Part shown: positions 1-6,116 of the stretch, piece after piece | Layout: every line of letters starts with the position of its first letter | Position numbering within the stretch: position 1 is the stretch's first letter | Assembly: GCA_018971405.1 (NCBI GenBank) | Contig: JAGXAX010000021.1 | Location: 1 to 11,522, forward strand | Reading direction: 5' to 3' | Source: Alphaproteobacteria bacterium | GTDB taxonomy: Bacteria; Pseudomonadota; Alphaproteobacteria; Micavibrionales; UBA2020 | DNA: 11,522 bases | Position numbers and translations under genes: made by a program | Notes under the pieces: generated by a model | Told to the model about the DNA's origin: nothing | Database searches by the model: none | What the model saw: only the letters and a program-made list of their open reading frames with translations

Positions 1-2
1 GG

Positions 3-701
3 GGCTGCGCCAGGACATTGCATGCCGCGGGGGCGGAAATCGCGATGACGTACCAGAATGAAAAAGCGAAGCCCCATGTCGAACCTTTGGCGCGGGAGGT
101 TTCAGCCCCCATCTTCATGCCGCTGGATGTGACGGACGAATTCCAGGCCGAAGCCTTGTTCGCGGAAATAAGCAGCCGCTGGGGAAAGCTGGATTTCCTC
201 CTGCATTCGATCGCTTTCGCGCCCAAGGCCGATCTGCAGGGGCGGGTGACGGATTCTTCCGCCGCGGGTTTTGCAACGGCGATGGACATTTCCTGCCATT
301 CGCTCATCCGCCTGACAAAGGCAGCGGAGCCTTTGATGAAGGACGGCGGCGCCGTTTTGACGATGAGCTATTACGGTTCCGAAAAAGTGATCGAGAATTA
401 CGGCATCATGGGGCCGGTCAAGGCGGCGCTAGAGGCTTCCGTGCGCTATCTTGCGGCGGAGCAGGGCGCGTGCGGCATCCGCGTCAATGCGCTGTCTCCT
501 GGGCCGGTCAAAACGCGCGCCGCGTCCGGTCTGGCGCATTTCGACCTTCTGATGGAGAAAGCGGCGGGCAAGGCGCCTACGCACCAGCTTGTCAGCATCG
601 GGCAGGTGGGCGAAGCGGCTGCATTTCTGTTGTCCGACAAGGCGCTGCATATCACGGGGCAGGTCATATACGTGGACAACGGATTTAATATCATGGGGTA
701 A
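3..701 (+). CDS. fabI: Enoyl-[acyl-carrier-protein] reductase (NADH), FabI type, 5'-truncated by the window edge
   Basis: This is the C-terminal ~232 residues of a FabI-type short-chain dehydrogenase, the cytosolic enzyme that reduces trans-2-enoyl-ACP in the last step of each fatty-acid elongation cycle. The frame is open to the left edge and begins with GCAR, matching the IA-(W/Y)-GxA segment just after the FabI nucleotide-binding glycines, so the N-terminal ~20-25 residues are missing and the TTG at 18 is not the start. The FabI catalytic arrangement is intact: SYYG (first Tyr codon 369-371), then NYGIMGPVK with the catalytic Tyr at 399-401 and the Lys at 420-422, which is Y-x6-K. The SPGPVKTRAASG stretch is the substrate-binding loop and the ITGQ...VDNGFNIMG end is typical of the family. 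The next gene starts 8 bp after the stop, suggesting co-transcription. A sister FabI paralogue elsewhere in the genome cannot be excluded. Confidence 0.93.
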   Translation, partial: GCARTLHAAGAEIAMTYQNEKAKPHVEPLAREVSAPIFMPLDVTDEFQAEALFAEISSRWGKLDFLLHSIAFAPKADLQGRVTDSSAAGFATAMDISCHSLIRLTKAAEPLMKDGGAVLTMSYYGSEKVIENYGIMGPVKAALEASVRYLAAEQGACGIRVNALSPGPVKTRAASGLAHFDLLMEKAAGKAPTHQLVSIGQVGEAAAFLLSDKALHITGQVIYVDNGFNIMG

Positions 702-709
702 AAAAGCGC

Positions 710-1222
710 ATGCGGCACAGGGTCGGCGACATCATAACGGTGCGCGACAGGATGCAAACGGGCTACAAGTATACGCTCGTCGCGCCGGCGGGGCGCGATT
801 TCGATCCTGCTTTCAAGCCGCATTTCACGCCGAAGGAAATGCTGGAGCTGGGCGTATTCGAGGGAAAATACTGCAACGACTGCCGGAATGAATTCCCCGA
901 GGACTGGTATGAAAAGGCGAAAACAGCCGCCATGCCTGATCCGTCGCTGAACTATTTCAAGGTCAGGAGCCGCCAGCCGTTGAGCGTGTGGCGGCAAAAG
1001 GGCTGGATCATCGGGCCCGACCCGCGCGGCTGGTTCCAGTGGTACTGCCGCTATTATCTCGGCCGCCGCCTGCCGGAGATCGACGCGGCGCAGATCAAAC
1101 GCTGGCGGGCGTTTTCGCGCCATGCGGGGCAGATCCGCGCGAATTGCATGCCGGGCGACGTCGGCTGCCGCCCGCGCCAGCGTCAGGCGCTGCTGCAGTG
1201 GGCTTACGATCCGTTCATTTAA
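710..1222 (+). CDS. Conserved protein of unknown function, Cys- and Trp-rich, 170 aa
   Basis: I recognise the general pattern of a conserved uncharacterised soluble protein (VGDIITVxDxMQxGYxYxL at the start, FTPKEMLELGVFxGKY, DPRGWFQWYCRYYxGRR, and a CRPRQRQALLxWAYD end) but know no function for it. No signal peptide or membrane segment is visible. The five cysteines are C55 and C58 (a CxxC), C113, C146 and C153; together with the many Trp, Arg and His residues they could bind metal or nucleic acid, but that is inference. The ATG at 710 is preferred over the internal ATG at 755 because the VGDII block belongs to the conserved region. The Shine-Dalgarno is poor (GGGG about 12 nt upstream, inside the end of fabI), so translation may depend on the upstream gene. 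Its TAA (1220-1222) interleaves with the stop of the facing gene. Confidence 0.8.
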   Translation: MRHRVGDIITVRDRMQTGYKYTLVAPAGRDFDPAFKPHFTPKEMLELGVFEGKYCNDCRNEFPEDWYEKAKTAAMPDPSLNYFKVRSRQPLSVWRQKGWIIGPDPRGWFQWYCRYYLGRRLPEIDAAQIKRWRAFSRHAGQIRANCMPGDVGCRPRQRQALLQWAYDPFI

Positions 1223-3057
1223 ACGTCGCCGTCCGGCGTCGGCTCGTGGGGCTTGTCGAGCCCCATTTTTTTGTTGAAGGTCGCGCGCGGGTCTTCCTTG
1301 AAGAGCCACGGCGTCGTGATGCGCCGCCATTGCTGCAATTTCTCCCAGCCTTCATAAGTGAAGCCGGGCAGGCCTTCCGGCACGATCTGCCTGTCGAGCA
1401 GTTCGGGGGTCAGGGTCAGGTAGACGTCGTGGAGGGCTTCGTAGTCGCGCGGCGCGGTCACGATGGCGAAGGCCTTCTTGAAGGCTTCGCTTTGCGGGTC
1501 AAGGCGGTAGAGCGCCTGCGTGCTGAGTTCCAGCATGGCCTCGTTGGCGAAGGCTTCGGGGTTGGGGATTTCCGGCGATATCCAGATGTTCTGCGGCTTG
1601 TCCCACCTGTCGCTGCGCAGGTAGGCGAGGCCGACGGGCTTGTCCGGAGCGTCTTTCGTCGTGATCACCCAGAGAGATTCGTGCTTCGGCTCGGTCTGGA
1701 GGATGATCTTCTTGAAGGCGTCGCGGACGTCGGTCTCGGTCTTTTTCTTCCTGTTGCTGAAGCGGACGATGTGCTTGGTGATGTCTTCTAGCGGGATGCT
1801 TCCGGAGAGGCTCTGTATGTCGCGCACGTGCACGGGGCGGATCGTCAGCCGTTCGGTGTGGAAAGCGGGCGGCTCCTTGACCCTGAGGCTGAGCCATTTC
1901 AGCCGTCCGGCCTGCAGCGTGTCGTTGTCTTTCAGGAACAGTTCCTGGTCGGGGCGCGTGATCTTCCGCCCATTGAGCGAGACGCCGCCCTGCAGGATCA
2001 GCCGGCGCGAGTCGCCGCGGCTCTTTTTCGGCCGCGCGAGGACGACGAGGTCGAGCGCCTCCATGTCGCCGGTGTTGAGCACCAACGCCGGCAGGTCGTC
2101 GGGGATGTAGCCTTTCGAGACGGTGTTGTCGAACCAGTCGCGCTCGGTGCGCGCCGTTCCCGCGCCGTGGTAGCGCGCGACGATGGCGGAGGCGAGATCC
2201 GCCTTGGCGTCGCGCGGGCTTTTGGCGAGGGAGGCGGCGATTGCGTCCGGCGGAACGTCGGTGTAGACGCGGAAATAGTCACCGATCAGCGCGTCGGGAA
2301 TGCGCATGACGCGCCCGAACTTGTCGCGCGGAGAATGGACGAGCGAGATGTCGTTGTGGCGGCGCGGCGACTGTTTTTTACGCCCGTCGATGCCGGGGGT
2401 GATGACGGTGGTGAGCAGCGCCTGCGGCTTCTGCTTGTGCTTTTCCTGCAAAAGGCGGCCGAGGGATTCGCTGAACAGGCGGTTCGAGCCGAGGAGGGCG
2501 ATGTCCGCCCGCACCATGCAGGAATCGTAGCCCCGCAGGACGGGGTAGATCATTTCGTTGACGTGGATTTCGCTGCCCTCCGCGATGCGCGCCTGAAAGG
2601 CGTCGCGCGAGATGAGGCGTGCGTGCGTGACGAGCGAGAAAATGTCGAGCATGTCCTGCACGCCCATCCTGTCGTACCACTCCGAGCTGCGGCGGATTTC
2701 GAGCAGTGCGGGGTCGTCGAAGCGCAGCACCATTTTGAGCTGCCGGGTGAGTTCGGCGATGCTTTTGTCCGCTTCCGCGGCGGAGACGTTCCAGATCGTT
2801 TCCAGCCGCCCGTCCATGTCGCCGTTGCGGTTGGTGAAGTCGGAAAAGACGATCACGGCGGCGTGGCCCGCGTCCTGCAATGCGCGCAGGAGCCAGAGGT
2901 TGACGGCGTGGCCGATGTGCAGCGCGGGCGTTTTTATATCCAGCCCGTATTTGACGCGCAGCGGGTGTCCGGTGTGGAGCTTCGCCGCGAGTTCTTCCCG
3001 CGGGAGGAACTGGTCGGTGATCCGGTCAAAACAGGCGAGAATGTCCTCTACGCTCAC
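1219..3057 (-). CDS. Tyrosyl-tRNA synthetase-family protein with degenerate active-site motifs, fused to an S4 domain and a GNAT-like C-terminal domain (612 aa)
   Basis: Residues ~1-325 are a class I TyrRS catalytic domain of the TyrZ-like type, ~330-392 an S4 RNA-binding domain (RRLILQGGVSLNGRKI), and ~399-585 resemble a RimJ/RimL-like GNAT acetyltransferase (FHTERLTIRPV, then WVITTKDAPDKPVGLAYL). Plain TyrRS proteins are ~400-430 residues, so the ~200-residue C-terminal part is an addition. HIGH is intact at 47-50, and Asp80, Tyr171 and Asp178 match Asp78, Tyr169 and Asp176 of the Geobacillus enzyme. However, DPT is DIK (40-42), the Gln173 equivalent is Arg175, the GG(S/T)DQ motif is LGSNR (189-193), and KMSKS is KQSPR (228-232). 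The GNAT part lacks a clear acetyl-CoA-binding loop. I chose the GTG at 3057 because AAGGGGA (3070-3064) lies 6 nt upstream. Automatic annotation would probably say tyrS; these changes argue for an altered substrate or a non-canonical role. Confidence 0.82.
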   Translation of the reverse strand: MSVEDILACFDRITDQFLPREELAAKLHTGHPLRVKYGLDIKTPALHIGHAVNLWLLRALQDAGHAAVIVFSDFTNRNGDMDGRLETIWNVSAAEADKSIAELTRQLKMVLRFDDPALLEIRRSSEWYDRMGVQDMLDIFSLVTHARLISRDAFQARIAEGSEIHVNEMIYPVLRGYDSCMVRADIALLGSNRLFSESLGRLLQEKHKQKPQALLTTVITPGIDGRKKQSPRRHNDISLVHSPRDKFGRVMRIPDALIGDYFRVYTDVPPDAIAASLAKSPRDAKADLASAIVARYHGAGTARTERDWFDNTVSKGYIPDDLPALVLNTGDMEALDLVVLARPKKSRGDSRRLILQGGVSLNGRKITRPDQELFLKDNDTLQAGRLKWLSLRVKEPPAFHTERLTIRPVHVRDIQSLSGSIPLEDITKHIVRFSNRKKKTETDVRDAFKKIILQTEPKHESLWVITTKDAPDKPVGLAYLRSDRWDKPQNIWISPEIPNPEAFANEAMLELSTQALYRLDPQSEAFKKAFAIVTAPRDYEALHDVYLTLTPELLDRQIVPEGLPGFTYEGWEKLQQWRRITTPWLFKEDPRATFNKKMGLDKPHEPTPDGDV

Positions 3058-3084
3058 GTGCGGTCCCCTTGGTTGTCCTGTTCA

Positions 3085-3102
3085 TGATATCACATATATG
3101 TG
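3085..3102. promoter_or_regulatory. Adjacent palindromes upstream of the TyrRS-like gene
   Basis: TGATATCA (3085-3092) and CACATATATGTG (3091-3102) are perfect palindromes that overlap by two bases in the 78-bp gap before the TyrRS-like gene. They could be operator half-sites or part of an AT-rich promoter region. No convincing -35/-10 pair was found with them. Confidence 0.3.
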
Positions 3103-3135
3103 CTTTAAGGGGGCAAAAGACCCTGCGGCATGCCG

Positions 3136-3990
3136 TCAGAGGGGCTTGGGGCCGTTGGCGCGTTTGGCCGGAGCGGTCGTTGGCACAGATTCAGCAGCCG
3201 TGGCGTTGTCGTTGGCGGGTGCTGCCGCATTGCCGTTGAAGGCGGCGGTGGCGGCAGGCAGCGGTTTGGCTTTCGCTTCCTGCGCGGGTGGGGCGGGGGG
3301 CGTGACGGCTTTCGCCTTTGCTTTCGCTTCCTTCTTGTTGCTCCTGTGCGTGCGGTAGGCATCGTGCAGCGTTTTGGCCGAATTGTAGATATCGAAGACG
3401 CAGGTTCCCACGCACCACGTGCTCCACGCCAGCAAGATGCCGCCGCCGATGGTGATGGCCGGCAGGGCCGTGACGGTGGGCACGATCACAAGCGCGGACC
3501 AGCCCACGGCGCCGACGGCCGCGCCCTCCAGCGTCACGCCGCAGAGGAAGACGTCCTTGTGATGCTCGCTCAAACGCGGCTTCATGCGTCCGATGAAGCT
3601 TTTGCGCGGCGCCGCGTTCTTTTTGAGGCGGGCGCGGAAAGGCTCCCTGATCCGCCTGAGGGGGTTGAATTTGGGAAAAGTTTCGGTGCAGAGATGTTCC
3701 AGACGGTCCCATGCGCCGGGGAAGCCGAAACCGATGGCGGTCAGCCCGATGCCGGCAAGCACGGCGCAGCCGGTAAAGCCCGCGACCTGCGCGGAGATCG
3801 GAGCGGAGAGCAGGAAAAATCCCCCCACAAGGCCCTGCACGAGCAAATTGCCGCCGCTGAATACGCCGCCCATGCGCGACCAGAACTTGTTGTCCTTGAC
3901 GAGATTTTTGGCAAAGTTCCAGCCGTAGCGGAAACGGCTCAGTCCTTCCCGCGGTTTGTTCTGTTGTTGTGGATCGGAGACTTCCACCAC
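3136..3990 (-). CDS. Membrane protein of unknown function, tandem paralogue A
   Basis: I do not recognise this family. Counting from the most upstream in-frame GTG (4005), it has a soluble N-terminus with KDNKFWSR (~37-44) and a hydrophobic block at ~53-97 (GGFFLLSAP, then GxxGCAVLAGIGLTAIGFGFPGAW). A basic stretch FNPLRRIREPFRAR follows (~113-126), then a second hydrophobic block (~151-207; FLCGVTLEG, ALPAITIGGGILLAW). The Lys/Ala/Pro-rich tail contains LPAATAAFN and ends GPKPL. Three to four membrane segments are likely, with no clear signal peptide. It shares all these blocks in the same order with the gene at 4138-4950. Starts at GTG 4005, ATG 3996 and GTG 3990 are possible; I use 3990 because GAGGG (4003-3999) then sits 8 nt upstream and the paralogue alignment begins there. 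The true start stays uncertain by a few codons. It lies upstream of the TyrRS-like gene on the same strand with a 78-bp gap. Confidence 0.72.
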   Translation of the reverse strand: MVEVSDPQQQNKPREGLSRFRYGWNFAKNLVKDNKFWSRMGGVFSGGNLLVQGLVGGFFLLSAPISAQVAGFTGCAVLAGIGLTAIGFGFPGAWDRLEHLCTETFPKFNPLRRIREPFRARLKKNAAPRKSFIGRMKPRLSEHHKDVFLCGVTLEGAAVGAVGWSALVIVPTVTALPAITIGGGILLAWSTWCVGTCVFDIYNSAKTLHDAYRTHRSNKKEAKAKAKAVTPPAPPAQEAKAKPLPAATAAFNGNAAAPANDNATAAESVPTTAPAKRANGPKPL

Positions 3991-4029
3991 CGGCATATCC
4001 CTCACGTAACAGTGATAAAATAATCAAGG

Positions 4030-4058
4030 ATAGTAATTGCCATAGGCAGAAAAAGCAA
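4030..4058 (-). promoter_or_regulatory. Possible sigma-70-type promoter for paralogue A
   Basis: On the minus strand TTGCTT (4058-4053) and TACTAT (4035-4030) are separated by 17 nt, placing a start site around 4023 and a ~30-nt leader before the proposed GTG at 3990. The match is partial (3/6 and 4/6), so this is suggestive only. Confidence 0.3.
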
Positions 4059-4066
4059 GGGTGATT

Positions 4067-4096
4067 GCCTGCTTATAATATGAAAATTATAAAGGC
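4067..4096. repeat. Interrupted inverted repeat in the gap between the membrane paralogues
   Basis: TTATAAT (4073-4079) and ATTATAA (4086-4092) are perfect 7-base arms around a 6-nt loop. They are flanked by GCCT (4067-4070) and AGGC (4093-4096), which extend the pairing to 11 bp with a 2-nt bulge. It could be a hairpin ending transcription of paralogue B or an operator. It lacks a strong U tract, so it is not a textbook intrinsic terminator. Confidence 0.4.
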
Positions 4097-4137
4097 GCAA
4101 TATGCGTGTTTTTTGAAAAGAATTTACGGACGCCCTG

Positions 4138-4950
4138 TCAGGGCTTCGGGCCGCTGAAATTACGCGCGACAGGGGCTGCGTGATGAGTCGTGCGCGCCGC
4201 GCCGTCGTTGAACGCTGCGGTGGCGGCGGGGGGGAGTTCCGGCGCGTTTTCACGCGGTGGCGGGCATGGTCTCGCCGCGCTTGCGGATTGCACCTGTTCG
4301 CGCGGTTTCTTGCGGCAGGCCTGCCACAGGGTTTCCGCCGAACAAAAAATGCCGAAAATGCTGCTGGCCATCCCCACTGCCACACCGGCCAGCAGCAAGC
4401 CGCCGACGACGGTCAGCGTCGGCAGGGCGAGAATGACGGGAACGGCGAGCACGGGCCAAGTCACTATTCCGGCCACTGATCCTTCAAGCGTGACGCCGGA
4501 GAGAAAAATATCCAGATGCTTTTCGTGCGGCATCAGGCGTATGGCCGGTTTTTGCATGGCGGCGGGTTTCGCGCGTGCTTTTCTGGAGCGCGCGCGGAAA
4601 GGCCTTTTGAACCGCCGCAAAGGATTGGAGTGCGGGAACGACTGCATGAAGTGGTTTTGCATGCGCTGCCATGCGCCGGGCATGCCGTAAGCAATGGCGC
4701 AGAGGCCTGCCGCACCGAGAAGTCCGCAGCCGGCATAGCCGAAGACCTGCACCGCGACGGGCGCGGAGAGCAGGAAAAATCCGCCCACGACGGCCTGCGC
4801 CATCAGCTTGGCGCCATTGGGCATGGCGTTGAAACGCGACCAGAACTTGTTGTCGGTCATAACGGCTTTTGCGAATCTCCAGCCACGGCGCATAGAGCCG
4901 GAACCTTGCTGCGTTTTGCTGTCCTGCTGCTGTGCGGTTGCTGCGTCCAC
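4138..4950 (-). CDS. Membrane protein of unknown function, tandem paralogue B
   Basis: This is a divergent copy of the neighbour at 3136-3990. Shared in order: QQQ near the start, TDNKFWSR, VGGFFLLSAP, QVxGxxGC, a GLCAIAYGMPGAW stretch, FPHSNPLRR...PFRAR, FLSGVTLEG, ALPTLTVVGG, SAETL, a Pro/Ala-rich linker, PPAATAAFN and a terminal GPKP. By eye well over a third of core positions are identical, while the linker is not conserved. Three to four membrane segments are predicted. An upstream ATG at 5001 would add an N-terminal hydrophobic-aromatic stretch, but that ATG lies inside a tandem TATAAT sequence that looks like a promoter, and the paralogue alignment starts at the VD/VE corresponding to the GTG at 4950. 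I therefore start at 4950, although its Shine-Dalgarno is weak (ACGGG about 7 nt upstream). Function unknown. Confidence 0.7.
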   Translation of the reverse strand: MDAATAQQQDSKTQQGSGSMRRGWRFAKAVMTDNKFWSRFNAMPNGAKLMAQAVVGGFFLLSAPVAVQVFGYAGCGLLGAAGLCAIAYGMPGAWQRMQNHFMQSFPHSNPLRRFKRPFRARSRKARAKPAAMQKPAIRLMPHEKHLDIFLSGVTLEGSVAGIVTWPVLAVPVILALPTLTVVGGLLLAGVAVGMASSIFGIFCSAETLWQACRKKPREQVQSASAARPCPPPRENAPELPPAATAAFNDGAARTTHHAAPVARNFSGPKP

Positions 4951-4990
4951 GAAAAAGCCCGTCTTGTAAAGACACAAAAATATACGATGG

Positions 4991-5018
4991 ATTATAACCA
5001 TTATAAGGAAAAGGGCAA
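4991..5018 (-). promoter_or_regulatory. Sigma-70-type promoter for paralogue B
   Basis: On the minus strand TTGCCC (5018-5013) is followed after 16 nt by a perfect TATAAT (4996-4991). A second TATAAT lies just upstream (5005-5000). The expected start site near 4984 leaves a ~34-nt leader to the GTG at 4950. This argues against the more upstream ATG at 5001, which would overlap the -10 elements. Confidence 0.5.
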
Positions 5019-5133
5019 GCGGGATAGCACCATTACCTGCCGTTTGTGAGAAATATAATTACGAAAAAAGCGATTTCTGGCAGCGAATTCTTGACGGCAG
5101 GCATGTTTGACAAAGCTCCGGAGGTGCATAACA

Positions 5134-5211
5134 ATGAAATGGATTTTCGCTCCCGAACAATCACAGTGCAGGACATGGCGCGTATCTTCCGTTTGTTTTT
5201 TAGTCTGTTGA
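5134..5211 (+). CDS. Possible 25-residue leader ORF overlapping the L,D-transpeptidase start
   Basis: The best Shine-Dalgarno in this region, GGAGGT (5120-5125), sits 8 nt before the ATG at 5134. That frame gives only a short peptide beginning MKWIFAPEQ and stopping at the TGA 5209-5211. It overlaps the start and signal peptide of the transpeptidase in a different frame. It may be a genuine leader ORF that tunes translation. Alternatively the Shine-Dalgarno may serve the in-frame ATG at 5139, 13 nt away. No homology is claimed. Confidence 0.25.
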   Translation: MKWIFAPEQSQCRTWRVSSVCFLVC

Positions 5212-6113
5212 CTGTCGGCTTCCTGCTTGCGGGAAGCGTGGCGTCCGCAGCAACCTATCCCGTGGACGGAGGCATGGCCGGAAAAATAGCCCATTATACG
5301 GTCAAAAAGCAGGACACGCTCTATAGCATCGCCCGCCGGTTCGACGTCGGCATCGTCGCGATCAGTGCGGCCAACCCCGGCGTCGGCACATGGCTGCCGA
5401 AGGCGGGAACGGTGCTGACGATTCCGACCGAATATGTGCTGCCGCTTGCCGCGCGCAAGGGCATCGTGGTTGACCTTTCCGGACTGCGCCTGTTTTATTA
5501 TCCTGACCCGCAGACGGTCGTGACATTCCCGATGGGCATCGGCATGAAAGGCTGGCAGACGCCGACCGGCGAGACGACGGTCGTCCGCAAGGAGGCGCAT
5601 CCGGTCTGGATCGTTCCCGCGTCCATCCGCAAGGAGAAGCCGGAGATCAAGCCCGTCTTTCCGCCGGGGCCGGACAATCCGCTCGGCCAGTACGCGCTGC
5701 ACCTCGGCTGGGCGGGCTATCTTATCCATGGCACCAACATGCCCTATGGCATCGGCAGGCGCTCGAGCCACGGATGCATGCGCCTTTATCCGGAGGACAT
5801 AGAGGTTCTGTTCAAGGCCGTGCAGACGGGAACGCCGGTGACCGTCATCGACAGGGCTTACGAGCTCGGCTGGGAAGGGAACAGGCTCTTCCTGCAGGTC
5901 ACGCCCTCGCAGGAGCAGACCGATGAAATCGCGTCTCACGAAAAATTCGTCATCCACGACATACCCGACGTCTACGGAGACGTCCATCAGTTGGCGGGCG
6001 CAGGCGCGAAGATCGACTGGGCCGCCGTCCGGGCAGCCGTCATGTGGCGCACGGGCATCCCCGTCGTCGTGGCGACGCGCAAAAGCGCGCCGCCACAACA
6101 GACGGAACGGTAA
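5139..6113 (+). CDS. Secreted LysM-YkuD L,D-transpeptidase (ErfK/YbiS/YcfS/YnhG type)
   Basis: This periplasmic enzyme family makes 3-3 peptidoglycan cross-links or attaches lipoproteins or outer-membrane proteins to peptidoglycan through a Cys nucleophile. A secretory signal begins at the ATG at 5175 (MARIFRLFF, hydrophobic core, ASAA cleavage region). A LysM peptidoglycan-binding domain follows (~52-99 counted from 5139; HYTVKKQDTLYSIARRF, TVLTIP), then a YkuD catalytic domain (~107-239). That domain has QTPTG, the conserved His197 in LIHGT, and SHGCMRL with catalytic Cys213. The ~85-residue C-terminal extension is of unclear role. The start is ambiguous: ATG 5139 is 13 nt from GGAGGT, while ATG 5175 gives the cleanest signal peptide but has AGGA too close. 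The gene converges, with a 3-bp gap, on a lysine-terminated Lpp/OprI-like lipoprotein gene, which favours a role in lipoprotein anchoring. Confidence 0.9.
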   Translation: MDFRSRTITVQDMARIFRLFFSLLTVGFLLAGSVASAATYPVDGGMAGKIAHYTVKKQDTLYSIARRFDVGIVAISAANPGVGTWLPKAGTVLTIPTEYVLPLAARKGIVVDLSGLRLFYYPDPQTVVTFPMGIGMKGWQTPTGETTVVRKEAHPVWIVPASIRKEKPEIKPVFPPGPDNPLGQYALHLGWAGYLIHGTNMPYGIGRRSSHGCMRLYPEDIEVLFKAVQTGTPVTVIDRAYELGWEGNRLFLQVTPSQEQTDEIASHEKFVIHDIPDVYGDVHQLAGAGAKIDWAAVRAAVMWRTGIPVVVATRKSAPPQQTER

Positions 6114-6116
6114 ATC

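Noticed and set aside
446-1330. A 294-codon open frame on the - strand
   Set aside because: It overlaps both fabI and the conserved 170-aa protein antisense. Its Arg/Ala-rich translation has no recognisable content.
1828-3087. A 419-codon open frame on the + strand
   Set aside because: It is antisense to the TyrRS-like gene, with a low-complexity Val/Asp/Arg/Glu-rich translation and no family motif.
3130-4023. A 297-codon open frame on the + strand
   Set aside because: It is antisense to membrane paralogue A. The minus frame is supported by its paralogue at 4138-4950, while this frame has no such support.
4951-5001. N-terminal extension of paralogue B starting at the ATG at 5001
   Set aside because: That ATG lies in tandem TATAAT elements, has no Shine-Dalgarno, and the extension is absent from paralogue A.
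5046-5138. Upstream extension of the L,D-transpeptidase to position 5046
   Set aside because: It would place ~43 residues before the signal peptide, and the region includes a TATAAT (5054-5059) and the GGAGGT ribosome-binding site, so it is more likely untranslated.
6114-6116. A terminator between the converging transpeptidase and lipoprotein genes
   Set aside because: The gap is only 3 bp, and I could find no stem-loop with a T tract around it.
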